Source: JBGAHD01 sp044226395
Lineage (GTDB): Bacteria; Pseudomonadota; Gammaproteobacteria; Xanthomonadales; Ahniellaceae
NCBI GenBank assembly: GCA_044226395.1
Contig: JBGAHD010000005.1
Location: forward strand, 496,001-560,000
Direction: 5' to 3'
Length of the DNA stretch: 64,000 bases
Of this stretch, positions 17,093-26,294 are shown piece after piece; position 1 is the stretch's first letter; every line of letters starts with the position of its first letter. Below the pieces are notes generated by a model. The model was not told the origin of the DNA, made no database searches, and worked only from the letters and a program-made list of their open reading frames with translations. A program made the position numbers and the translations under genes.

Positions 17093-19261
17093 TCAGGACT
17101 CGCGCGGCGCGGCTCGTAGAGCCCTTAGCACGACGCGGGCCAACAGCCGTTCCGAGAACGACTTCGGCGCGTCCAGACCCAATCGCGCCAGGGCAACGGC
17201 CTCGCCTTCATTCGCCGCGCCTTGCACCAGGGCGCCCGCGAGCAGACCCAAGCGACCGCGGCGATTCGCGTTGACGCGCTTGAGCCACTGCAAGACCGGC
17301 AGCAGCTCGCGCTCGGTTGGATCGAAGTCGCTGCCAAAGGGAAACGTGTCGAACAAGCCCCGCGCGCGGAACGGCGCGAGCGCGTCGCGCAGGAAGTTCG
17401 GCGTGTTGCGACGCCACGCGTCGGGCACGACGAAGTTCGCGGCCAGCTTGCCCGCGCGCTTGGCGCGCGCGACCAAGTCATCGATGAAGCGCGCATCGGT
17501 GATGGCGAGCAGGCGAATGATCACTTGCTCGTCGGATTCGCCGCGCAGATCGGCCACGCCGTATTCCGTCACAACCACATCGCGCAGATGCCGCGGCACG
17601 GTGGCGTGCGCGTAGTTCCACACGATGTTGCTGGCGGCTTGGCCATTGGATTCGCGCGCGGCACGCAGCATCAGGATCGAACGCCCATTGGGCAAGGCGT
17701 GCGCCATGGCGACGAAGTTGTATTGCCCGCCGACGCCGCTGACGACCTGGCCATCGGCCAGCGCGTCGGAGACGGCCGCGCCCGACAACGTCTGCATCAT
17801 GCAAGTGTTGAAGAAGCGTGCCTGTTCGCGCTGCGCGATCTCCAGGCTCTCGCGACCGCCGTAGAGTTCGTTGATGTGCGACACGCGCGTCATCGACAAG
17901 CCGTCGAAGTCCTCGCCCGCGAGCGCGCCCAGCCAGCGATACAACTCGCGCGAGCCCAGAAAGAACGCGCCATGCAGATAGTGACCACCGCGCAACCGCG
18001 CGCCGCGCATGCGCGCGCTCAGCGTCGCGCGCGCATGGCCGTCGAGCAGATCGGCCGAGCAACTCGCGCCATCGGCGAAATGCACCACGCCATCGATGAT
18101 GCGACACCCCGCGGGCAGCAAGCCGAAGCGCATCAACCACTCCAGCGCCGGTCGATCGAGCGCGGTCGGCACGAGGCCGGCCTCGATCAGACGATCAAGC
18201 GTGGCGTCATCGGCCACCTCGCCAATGGCGCCGGCATTGAGCAGACGCTGCAAGGCCAGATCGCCGAACACGCGCCGCGTGAGGATGCCAGCGCGGCGTA
18301 GATGCATGAAGCCATCCATCACCATCTCGCTGGCGCCATAGAGGCCACGCGCGAACGGCGCCTGCCCGCCCCAGCGCGCGACAATCTCGGGCGCCTCGCC
18401 CCCGCGCACGGCATTCAACGCGGCGCGATAGTCGTCATTGCGTTGATGACGCAGCAGCAAGGCATGCACCAAGGCATCGGACAGTGCGCCGATGCCGATC
18501 TGCAGCGAGCCGCCATCGCGCACCAGGGCCGAGGCATGCAGGCCCAGCGCGAATTCGCTTTGCAAGACGGGCTCGCGCGGCAGCGCGAACAGGTCGTGGC
18601 CCGGCGCGGGCTCTTCGAGAATCGCGTCCGCGAAATCGAGTCCCACCTCGGCATCATTGCCAATGAAGGGCAAGCCCGGATGCACCACCGCGATCACCAC
18701 CGGTCGCGGCTTGCCCTCGGCGCGCAAGCGCTCGAGCAGATCGAGCGTGACGTCGGTATTGCACGACAGGCTCAGCCGATCGCCGCGACGCGCGACCATC
18801 TGCAGAATCACATTGACGCCGCGCGAAGCGACTTCGCGCGCCACATGCGTGTAGTTGAGACTCGCATAGTCGCGCTGCGCGCGCGCATTGCCGAGCATGG
18901 CGCCGGACTGAAAATAAAACTCGCGCACGCGCACGCGCTCGGGCAGCGCGCCGCTCTTGAGATCGCGCACGTACTCGAGATCGGGATAGTCCGCGCCGAA
19001 ATGCCGCGCGATGAAAGGCCCCGCGAAGCGCGCTTCCAGCCCGGGCTTGGGCTTGGGTCGCGCCAGCGACAAGGCGGTGTAGAGATCAAGCTGCAAGGCG
19101 GGATCGCCCTTGACCCGCGCGTACAGCGCGTTGACCAGGCGATTGGGCTTGCCAAGACCCAGGGGAATCGCGGCGATCAGGTGCTGACCGGCGCGTTCGA
19201 GGATCAGGGACACGGCCTCGTCGAGCGAGGCCAGACGAAGCGGTTCGCGCATCGCGGGCAT
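17093..19261 (-). CDS. Acetyl-CoA hydrolase/transferase-like protein
   Basis: 722 residues, longer than the ~500-residue CoA-transferases. The C-terminal domain is the recognisable part: FFNTCMMQTLSGAAVSDALADGQVVSGVGGQYNFVAMAH, then VVTEYGVADLRG and ARFIDDLVARAKRAGK. The N-terminal part has PLGLGKPNRLVNALY, where CoA-transferases have a similar phosphate-handling loop. This long form is known from Xanthomonadales and related groups. It probably moves or hydrolyses CoA thioesters in the cytoplasm; the substrate is unknown. It stands alone, with no partner gene. Confidence 0.8.
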   Translation of the reverse strand: MPAMREPLRLASLDEAVSLILERAGQHLIAAIPLGLGKPNRLVNALYARVKGDPALQLDLYTALSLARPKPKPGLEARFAGPFIARHFGADYPDLEYVRDLKSGALPERVRVREFYFQSGAMLGNARAQRDYASLNYTHVAREVASRGVNVILQMVARRGDRLSLSCNTDVTLDLLERLRAEGKPRPVVIAVVHPGLPFIGNDAEVGLDFADAILEEPAPGHDLFALPREPVLQSEFALGLHASALVRDGGSLQIGIGALSDALVHALLLRHQRNDDYRAALNAVRGGEAPEIVARWGGQAPFARGLYGASEMVMDGFMHLRRAGILTRRVFGDLALQRLLNAGAIGEVADDATLDRLIEAGLVPTALDRPALEWLMRFGLLPAGCRIIDGVVHFADGASCSADLLDGHARATLSARMRGARLRGGHYLHGAFFLGSRELYRWLGALAGEDFDGLSMTRVSHINELYGGRESLEIAQREQARFFNTCMMQTLSGAAVSDALADGQVVSGVGGQYNFVAMAHALPNGRSILMLRAARESNGQAASNIVWNYAHATVPRHLRDVVVTEYGVADLRGESDEQVIIRLLAITDARFIDDLVARAKRAGKLAANFVVPDAWRRNTPNFLRDALAPFRARGLFDTFPFGSDFDPTERELLPVLQWLKRVNANRRGRLGLLAGALVQGAANEGEAVALARLGLDAPKSFSERLLARVVLRALRAAPRES

Positions 19262-19369
19262 CCGCGGAAGGGATGCCCGATCATGGCACAGGCGCGCGGG
19301 CGCGCGCTGACTTCGATCAACTCGCCGTCCGGCCGACGCGGCGCGCGCGTTGGCCGGGGCGCGGATGCA

Positions 19370-20119
19370 TTAGCGCGTGTCGAACAGATCCAGGCGCGAG
19401 CCGTCGTCGAGGCGCACGGCCAGGGCGTCCTCGACGTCGTCGAGTTCGTTGGTCACCTCGCACAGCGCCTTTGCGCGGACTTCCAGTTCATCGGCGCGCT
19501 TTTCCACTTCGCGTTCGAGCGTGGATTCCAGGCGCTCGGCGCGCGCTTCGAGTTCGGCCGCGCCTTTTTCGTCGCCGCTGAGCGCGACCTTGACCGCCGC
19601 CGAAGCGATGTCGCCGGCGATGATCGGCACGAGCTTGCTGACCGAGTCCTCGATCCACGCGTCGAAATCTTCGTCATTCCAGGCATTGCGCGTGAAGGAG
19701 TCATTGATGCGCTGCTCGGCGACGATGCGGATCTTGGCGAATTCCTCGGCGCGCGCCGTGGCATTGCTTTCGGACCCGAAGGCATGCGCGACCTGCTCGA
19801 CCGCCGAGAACGCGATCGCGACCGCGTCCATGGCGATGGCCTTCACTTCGGGCAGGGCCTCGCGCACGGTTGCCTCGATGCGTTCGACGCGCTCGCGATC
19901 GGCGCGCTCCAGCGGCACTTCGCGACCATCAATCCACAGCTTGCCGGCGTGCATCTCGACCTTGGCGGCCGGGCCCTTGTCGCGCGTCCAGGTCAGCGAC
20001 TGATCGGTGAGGTGCAGCTCGTAGTCGCTGTCGATGTCGCACACTTCGATGTTGCGCGCCTGGGTGGCGCCAGCGAGGGTCAGGCTGGCGGCGAGGGCCA
20101 GCAGGGTCTTGCGCATCAT
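19370..20119 (-). CDS. DUF2884 (YggN-like) exported protein
   Basis: 249 residues with signal peptide MMRKTLLALAASLTLAGATQA. The start of the mature protein, CDIDSDYELHLTDQSLTW, and the GKLWIDGREVPL segment are typical of DUF2884. A long, acidic, mostly helical region follows, rich in Glu and Ala (ELEARAERLESTLEREVEKRADELEVRAK), probably coiled coil. It is periplasmic and of unknown function. Confidence 0.8.
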   Translation of the reverse strand: MMRKTLLALAASLTLAGATQARNIEVCDIDSDYELHLTDQSLTWTRDKGPAAKVEMHAGKLWIDGREVPLERADRERVERIEATVREALPEVKAIAMDAVAIAFSAVEQVAHAFGSESNATARAEEFAKIRIVAEQRINDSFTRNAWNDEDFDAWIEDSVSKLVPIIAGDIASAAVKVALSGDEKGAAELEARAERLESTLEREVEKRADELEVRAKALCEVTNELDDVEDALAVRLDDGSRLDLFDTR

Positions 20120-20237
20120 GTTCGGTCTCCAGGGTGGCGCGGTTTTCAGCTCCGATGCCGATCCTGGACAAAGGGTTTAGGCCGCGCGCGCGGCGAAGGT
20201 CATGGTGTGACTTCCGGCCTAGGCCGCGCGCCGATGC

Positions 20238-20624
20238 TCAGTCGATGCATTGCTGGGCCGCGATCACCCCGCCATCGATGATGACGTGACAGCCCCGCAG
20301 TTCGTAGTTGGCGTGGCAGACGCCGCGCACGGGTTCGTCGGGCTTTTGGTCGGGCGCCTGCTCGCAGAACGTGGCGCAGTCACGGGTATCGCGGCAGGCC
20401 TGGCCCGCGTCGGGCGTGGGCACGATGCACACGGTGCCACGCGCACCGCCGCCGGCGGGTTGAAACCACTGGCCGTGCAGCTGCGCGCAGGCCTCGGCGG
20501 AATCCGCGGTGGGGCGAGGCTTGCTGCCCAGGTCAGCCAGCGGATCAGCGCGCCGGCAGGCGCCGAGCGCCAGACCCAGGACGATCACGGCGGTGAACAC
20601 AGCAGTCAGCGCATGACGATTCAT
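20238..20624 (-). CDS. Cysteine-rich lipoprotein of unknown function
   Basis: 128 residues from the ATG at 20624. A clear lipoprotein signal precedes Cys23 (LGLALGAC). The residue after the Cys is Arg, not Asp, so outer-membrane sorting is expected. The mature part has many cysteines (EACAQLHG, GTVCIV, ACRDTRDCATFC, GVCHANYELRGC, QQCID), suggesting a disulfide-rich small fold. An in-frame ATG three codons upstream is possible but has a poor ribosome-binding site. Confidence 0.7.
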   Translation of the reverse strand: MNRHALTAVFTAVIVLGLALGACRRADPLADLGSKPRPTADSAEACAQLHGQWFQPAGGGARGTVCIVPTPDAGQACRDTRDCATFCEQAPDQKPDEPVRGVCHANYELRGCHVIIDGGVIAAQQCID

Positions 20625-20852
20625 GACGGGCATCCCGGCGGGTGAGGTGATCTCGCCGGGCAGGTCCGGCGTCCATGTAACGTCGCGCGCCACGGTTTGG
20701 GGTTTGAGGTTCGCGACTTGTCGTGCGAATTCCGCGCTCGATCGCGAACGTAAGACGCGCGGTCGGAACTGCCACCTGGTCGGCGTTGCCCGACGCGCGA
20801 GGGCTGGCAGACTGCGGCCTTGCTCGCGCGGTGGCGCGCGGCCGGGGGACTC

Positions 20853-23099
20853 ATGAGCATCGCGGTTCGTGGCTGGGTGGCGCGCGGGTGCGCCGTGATG
20901 GCGGTGTGCTTCGCAATCGTCGCCCAGGCGGCGCCGATTCAACTGCCGCTGTTTCACACCGGCGCCGTCAATGTCGCCGCGCGCGACTCGCAAGGCCGCA
21001 CGGTCATCGGCGGCTATTTCACCTATATCAATGGCGTGGCCTCGCCGAATCTGCGGCGCTTGAGCGCCACGGGCACGCTCGATCCGAACTGGAAGGCCAC
21101 GGTCAACGGCAGCATCCTGGGCTTGGCGTGCGACGCCAGCGACGATGCCGCCTTCATCGTCGGCGATTTCATCGACGTCAACGGCACGCCGCGCGATCGC
21201 GTCGCGCGCATCGGCGCCGATGGCGCGTTGAGCGCGTGGACGGCTTCGCCACCGGCGGGTCAGAGCAGCATGCCGGGCATCTCGGCGCTCGCGCGCCTGA
21301 GCGATGGCGATCTCCTCGCCATCACCACCACCGACACCGTGGGCGTCCTGCGCCTGATGCGCATCGATCGCGACACCGGCGCGAGCGCGCTGGTCGCCGG
21401 CGAATTCAGCGGCACGATCAACGCGATGCTCGTCACCGCCGCGGGCCATGTGCTGGTGGGCGGCAACTTCGCCTACAGCGATGGCGCGATCGCGCGCAAT
21501 TTCCTCGTGCAACTGCAGGCCGGCACGCTCGCCACCGACACGAACTTCGCCTATGCCCCGGCGGCGACGGTCACCGCGCTCGCGCAATGGCCGGGCGATG
21601 GGCGCTTGATCGTCGCAGGCGGTGGTCTGTTGCGACGCGTGATGGCCGATGGCGTGATCGATCCCACGTGGTCGGTGACTTACAACCGCACGGTCACCGC
21701 GCTACACGCGCGCGCCGATGGCAGCGTCTATCTGGGCGGCACCTTCGGCAGTGTCGCGAATACCGCGCGCAATCGCCTCGCGCGCGTCGATGTCACCGGC
21801 GCGCTCGACGCCGCGTGGAATGCCGGGCCTTTGCTTGGCGACATTCGCGGCATGGTGCCGGGCGGCGATGCCGTGCAGATCTTCGGCGGCTTGGTCGCGC
21901 CCGAGAGCAATCAAGTGGGCTTCGTCGCCTTGTCGCCAACGAATGCCGCGGGCCCCACCGAAGCCTTGACGCTGCGCACCGGCGTCGCGCCAAGCGTCGG
22001 CGGCAGCGTCTTCGAAGCGGTCGCCCTACCCGATGGCGGCGTGGTGATGTGGGGCTTGTTCTCGCACGCGGCCGACACCGTGCTGCCGGGTCTGTTGCGC
22101 TTCAACGCGAACGGCACCTTGCGCCGCGATTGGCGACCGATCGTCAATGGCACCTTGCAGGCCATGCACGCGAGCCCCGATGGCGATCTGTACTTCGCCG
22201 GCGTCATCAACGCCGATGGCGCGCCCGCCGTGAATGGCACCGTGGTGCGCGTCGCCGCCAATGCCGCGCGACCCGATGCCACGTGGCGACTCACCGCGAA
22301 CTCGGGCTTCGTCAACAGCCTGTCGACGCAAGGCAATCACGTCATCGCGGCGGGCAATATGTCCGGCTTCAACGGCCAAGCCTCATCGACCCTCGCGCGC
22401 GCCACGCGCGCGGGCACGGCCACGGTCGACGCCGACTGGACGCCCGCCGCCGATGGCGAGCACAGCTTCGCGCGCGTGCTCGGTCGCGACGATGGCTCGG
22501 TGATCTATTGGCCGTACTTCAGCGGCAGCGTCGAGATCAATCCACCGCCACCGCCCGGCGTGCCGCAGAACGTGCTGCATCTCGTGACCACGCAGAACGA
22601 TGGCTCGGAGCTCACCAGCAACTTCGGCCCGCCGTTCGACAGCACGCTCGGCGCCATCCACACCGTATTCGCCGACGCGCAGCAACGCCTCTACGTGGCC
22701 GGGCCATTCCGCACCTCGACGACGCCACAACGCCTGAGCTTGATTCGCTTGCTACCCAATGGCTCGATAGACGCGAGCTTCCCCGTCGATCTGGGCGGTC
22801 GCGCCTTCGGCGCCGCCACCGCGCTAGGCGGCGACGGCAATGTCTACGCGCTCACCGTGACCTACCCCGGCAACGTCGCCACGCCCGGCATCACGCGCAT
22901 CGACACGCAAGCCAACGCCATCGACATCGACTGGCAATCCTCCTCGCCCCTGATCGCCGACGCCGACCTGCTCGTCGCCCAAGGCCCCACCGTCTTCATC
23001 GCCTCGCGCGATCTCGATCTGATCGGCGGCGTGCCGACCTTGCGTGGCGAGTTCCTGACGACCGCGGCGACGGCGTGGTTTGGCGACGGGTTTGAGTGA
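20853..23099 (+). CDS. Exported delta-60-repeat / beta-propeller-like protein ending in GDGFE
   Basis: 748 residues from the ATG at 20853. A signal peptide (AVMAVCFAIVAQA) is followed by many ~50-60-residue repeats of the kind GGYFTYINGVASPNLRRLSATGTLD, GNFAYSDGAIARN and GTFGSVANTARNRLARVDVTGALD. This 'delta-60 repeat' predicts a beta-propeller or solenoid. The extreme C-terminus is AWFGDGFE, matching the FxNGFE ends of the proteins at 6173 and 23905. Probably secreted or surface-bound; ligand unknown. Confidence 0.85.
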   Translation: MSIAVRGWVARGCAVMAVCFAIVAQAAPIQLPLFHTGAVNVAARDSQGRTVIGGYFTYINGVASPNLRRLSATGTLDPNWKATVNGSILGLACDASDDAAFIVGDFIDVNGTPRDRVARIGADGALSAWTASPPAGQSSMPGISALARLSDGDLLAITTTDTVGVLRLMRIDRDTGASALVAGEFSGTINAMLVTAAGHVLVGGNFAYSDGAIARNFLVQLQAGTLATDTNFAYAPAATVTALAQWPGDGRLIVAGGGLLRRVMADGVIDPTWSVTYNRTVTALHARADGSVYLGGTFGSVANTARNRLARVDVTGALDAAWNAGPLLGDIRGMVPGGDAVQIFGGLVAPESNQVGFVALSPTNAAGPTEALTLRTGVAPSVGGSVFEAVALPDGGVVMWGLFSHAADTVLPGLLRFNANGTLRRDWRPIVNGTLQAMHASPDGDLYFAGVINADGAPAVNGTVVRVAANAARPDATWRLTANSGFVNSLSTQGNHVIAAGNMSGFNGQASSTLARATRAGTATVDADWTPAADGEHSFARVLGRDDGSVIYWPYFSGSVEINPPPPPGVPQNVLHLVTTQNDGSELTSNFGPPFDSTLGAIHTVFADAQQRLYVAGPFRTSTTPQRLSLIRLLPNGSIDASFPVDLGGRAFGAATALGGDGNVYALTVTYPGNVATPGITRIDTQANAIDIDWQSSSPLIADADLLVAQGPTVFIASRDLDLIGGVPTLRGEFLTTAATAWFGDGFE

Positions 23100-23710
23100 C
23101 GGTGGGCGCGAGCCTGCCCGAAAACCTGCGCCAAGCCCTGGCGCGCACCGGCACCTTCACCGTGCGCGTCATGCCCAGCGAGCGCTGGTGGGCGATACGA
23201 CAGCACCAGCATCAAGCCCTGCCCTGGCACGACACCGTGCTGCGCCCCTTGCTGGCCGCAACGACGTCGGCGTGGGTGTATGAACTGCGCGAAGACACCG
23301 AAGTCTTCGCCATCGCCCAACCGCTGTTGAAGCGAGAACGCGGCAAACACGCGATCGACCTCGCCGGCGAAGCCATCCAGGGATACGAGTTACTGTGGAA
23401 CGCCTCCGGCGGCGCGCGCGGTTCCATCGTGCTGATGATGCCGATAGAACACTTCCCCGCCGAAGCGATCTTCCCGCACTGCGAAGACGCCTTCGTGATT
23501 GGCAATCCAACGACGCCGCACACGCCGAGCGCGATTCGATTCGCGCGTTCGCTTGTCGAAGATGGACGGACGCTATGTTGTCTTTTGTCGCGAACGAATG
23601 GCTTTGAGTGGTTTTCGATTCATGCGGGTACCGAGGTACTCGAGCGCTTATTGGTTCAAGCACGAACGCTCGTGGTCAAGCGCGCGGCGTATGTCGAGAG
23701 CGCGGATTGA
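23096..23710 (+). CDS. Hypothetical protein
   Basis: 204 residues beginning at a GTG that overlaps the stop of the preceding gene by four bases (GTGA), so the two are translationally coupled. There is no signal peptide or membrane segment. Segments such as ERWWAIRQHQHQALPWHD and GSIVLMMPIEHFPAEAIF do not match a family I know. Coupling to an exported repeat protein suggests a joint role but gives no biochemical clue. Confidence 0.65.
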   Translation: MTVGASLPENLRQALARTGTFTVRVMPSERWWAIRQHQHQALPWHDTVLRPLLAATTSAWVYELREDTEVFAIAQPLLKRERGKHAIDLAGEAIQGYELLWNASGGARGSIVLMMPIEHFPAEAIFPHCEDAFVIGNPTTPHTPSAIRFARSLVEDGRTLCCLLSRTNGFEWFSIHAGTEVLERLLVQARTLVVKRAAYVESAD

Positions 23711-23904
23711 TGAGGCCTGTGAGTTCAGCCTCTCGTCTTCAGGCCAGAAGTCGGCGCTGAAGCCATTACGCACGCGTCATCGCGTAACTTCACGGTGTTG
23801 AGGCACCGAGCGGCGCAGGGATGACGCGCGATGCGCGGGTGATCGAAGGTCAACGTGTCGTGGGCGTGCCGCTACGCGACAGCCCACGTCATTGCCAGTG
23901 CCCG

Positions 23905-26109
23905 TCACTCAAAGCCATTCGCAAACACCGCATCCGCCGGCCCCACATTCCCCCGCGCCGGCAACACGACCAAGGTCGCCGATCGCCCCGGCACCGCGCT
24001 CAAGCTGAAGCTACTGCCATTGATCGTGCCCGGCGTTTGCGCGGCCCAGTCGTGGCCAGCGTCGAAGCGGTAGACCTGGTAGGCGCCGTTCAAGGCTTGC
24101 GAGAAGGTGACGGTGATATCGCGCGGCGCAGTGGCGCGGTTGAAGATCATGACGAAGTTGCGGTTGTGCGCGGTGTCTTCGACGGCGTAGAGGCCGAGTT
24201 CGGTGCCATTGGACACGGTGGTGGTGAGCGCGTCGCCGACGACGCGCGTGTTGGCGCCGTCGTAGTCGAGGTACATGCGGAAGGCGCGTTCGGCGAGCGA
24301 GCCGACGTCGGGCGCGACCCAGCGCGTGGCGGCGTCCAGGCCTTCGCGTCCGAAGATCGCCAATGCTTCGGCTTGCGCGAGCGCGCCGGTGGCGCCGTTG
24401 TCGGGGCCCCATTTGTATTCGGTGAGCGCGAGCTTGGTGCCGGGGCAGCGCGCGGCGACCCAGGCGCGAAGGCGCGGAATGAGTTGTGGCTTGGAGCCGT
24501 CGGCGCCGACCCAGGATTCGGACACGTAGTTGGGGTCGTACAACTCGCGCAGCGAGCGCAAGCGACGCGCGGCATCGTCGGGCAACTCACTCGAGCCACC
24601 GCCCAGGCCATCGACATTGCCTTGCGGGTAGTAGTGCGCGTCGAAGTAGTCGACCACGCGAATGCCGTTCGCGGTTTGGTAATCGCACACTTGCTTCAAA
24701 TACCACTCGGCGAACGCGAGACCACCATGCGCGTCGCGATCGGCGCCAGTGATGCAACTCGGGCCCACGGCGGCATCGGCGGCGGAGGTGAACAGATCGC
24801 ACCAGCCCCAGGTGACGGGGCCAAACACTTTTGCGCCGGGATCGACGGCCTTGATCGCGAGCGCATGATCGCGGCCACGCGTCCACACTTCGTCATACGT
24901 CGGCGGCGTGGGATGCACATCGCGATGCGTGGAGTTCCACAGCATCGCCTCATTATCAAGCGCGTAGTAGCGCACGCCGCCGTTGTTGGCCAGACCGTAG
25001 CGACCGACGAGATGATTGATCCAGCCCGTGGTCCAGCTCGGCGTGGTGGCGATCGAGGTGTCGGTGGGATCGTTGTTGACGATCTTGCCGTTGACGCAGA
25101 AGCCCGTGTTGTTGACCACGTTCTGACATTCGCCATTGCCCGCGTCGGCCGAACACCAGCTCGGCGGCGGGTTGTAGATGGCGCATTCGTTGGAATCCTG
25201 CGGCCCGTATTTTTGAATCGAGAAGCCCCAGCGCTTGACGCGATCGGCCAACGGACGCCATCCGATCGTGGTCACGGTCACCAGGGCTTGACCGCCGTGC
25301 AGACGCGCCGCGTCGATGAAACGATTGGCGCCGTTGTTCGCCGGCAATCCCGAGCCCGAGCCATCGGCGATGTTTTGATAGAAGTAATCGAACGCGGTGT
25401 TGTGCGAATCGCTCTGCCAATTGAAGCGCGTGGTGCTGTTGCCGCCCGAGCGCACCAGCGGATAGCGCAGATCGGCGTGCTGCGTGTCTTCGGGAAAGTT
25501 GACGCCGTAGACTTCGGGGTTGATCGCGCGACGCGCGCCGTCGAAGTCGACGCTGGCGGTCAACGATCCCGTGGGCAGCGCGGTCGCGCGTTGCACGAAG
25601 ACCACATCGTCCAGATACAAGGTCGCCTGATTGCCGCCGGTGCCGGCCATCACGATCAGGCCATCGAAGGCGCCGTGCGTCATCGTGGTCGTGGCGTTGA
25701 ACGGCACGCTGACCTGCCGCCACGCATTGGCCGCGATCGCGCCGCCCGTGGTGTAGGTCGGCACGCTGAACTGACCGACGGCCAGGCCCTTGTACATGAA
25801 CTGCACGTTGAGCTGCTGCGCGCCCGTGGTGCCGCCATGAATCCAGAAGTTCAGCGACTGATAGTCGGTGAACTGATGCGTGCCGCCTTCGTCGACCAGA
25901 TACACGCCGCCCCAGCCGCTGGCGTTCATGCTGATCGAGCGCGTGCCCGCGTGCACGGGCGAGGCGTTGTTGAAATCGTGCGTGGTCCAGCTCCAGTCCT
26001 GCAGGCCGGCGGCGGGCGCGTCGGCGTACCAGACGAGATCGGCGGCGCGCGCGCCCACACTCAGGCCCAAGGTCAGCGCGGCCAGGGCCGCGCGCTGCAT
26101 GCTTGTCAT
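23905..26109 (-). CDS. Secreted glycoside hydrolase family 44 endoglucanase
   Basis: 734 residues with a signal peptide (LAALTLGLSVGARA). Residues ~27-172 form a jelly-roll, carbohydrate-binding-like domain (SLNFWIHGG, TLYLDDVVF). The GH44 catalytic domain spans ~190-650. It has acid Glu387 in YALDNEAMLWNSTHRDVHP and nucleophile Glu564 in LALTEYKWG, both in the positions known for this family of beta-1,4-glucanases/xyloglucanases. A C-terminal beta-sandwich follows, and the protein ends in AVFANGFE. GGGGGTG precedes the ATG at 26109. Extracellular plant-polysaccharide breakdown is the likely role. Confidence 0.9.
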   Translation of the reverse strand: MTSMQRAALAALTLGLSVGARAADLVWYADAPAAGLQDWSWTTHDFNNASPVHAGTRSISMNASGWGGVYLVDEGGTHQFTDYQSLNFWIHGGTTGAQQLNVQFMYKGLAVGQFSVPTYTTGGAIAANAWRQVSVPFNATTTMTHGAFDGLIVMAGTGGNQATLYLDDVVFVQRATALPTGSLTASVDFDGARRAINPEVYGVNFPEDTQHADLRYPLVRSGGNSTTRFNWQSDSHNTAFDYFYQNIADGSGSGLPANNGANRFIDAARLHGGQALVTVTTIGWRPLADRVKRWGFSIQKYGPQDSNECAIYNPPPSWCSADAGNGECQNVVNNTGFCVNGKIVNNDPTDTSIATTPSWTTGWINHLVGRYGLANNGGVRYYALDNEAMLWNSTHRDVHPTPPTYDEVWTRGRDHALAIKAVDPGAKVFGPVTWGWCDLFTSAADAAVGPSCITGADRDAHGGLAFAEWYLKQVCDYQTANGIRVVDYFDAHYYPQGNVDGLGGGSSELPDDAARRLRSLRELYDPNYVSESWVGADGSKPQLIPRLRAWVAARCPGTKLALTEYKWGPDNGATGALAQAEALAIFGREGLDAATRWVAPDVGSLAERAFRMYLDYDGANTRVVGDALTTTVSNGTELGLYAVEDTAHNRNFVMIFNRATAPRDITVTFSQALNGAYQVYRFDAGHDWAAQTPGTINGSSFSLSAVPGRSATLVVLPARGNVGPADAVFANGFE

Positions 26110-26294
26110 GGTTCACCCCCGTCGGTCGCGCCGACGCTTCGACTAAGTCTAGGTCACGGTCTGGTCCTCTTACGCCAAACGCGTCACGGGGCTGTCGTCG
26201 TGGGCGGTGCGCCAAGCGCGCGGATGACCGCCGGGACTCGCGCGCCGCCGCCGCTTGGGCTAGTTTCGACCCCTTGCCTGCCCGGAGTCCGTCC

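Noticed and set aside
17222..20281. Long plus-strand open frames opposite the CoA-transferase-like and DUF2884 genes
   Set aside because: The opposite strand carries recognisable families with conserved motifs; these frames have shadow composition.
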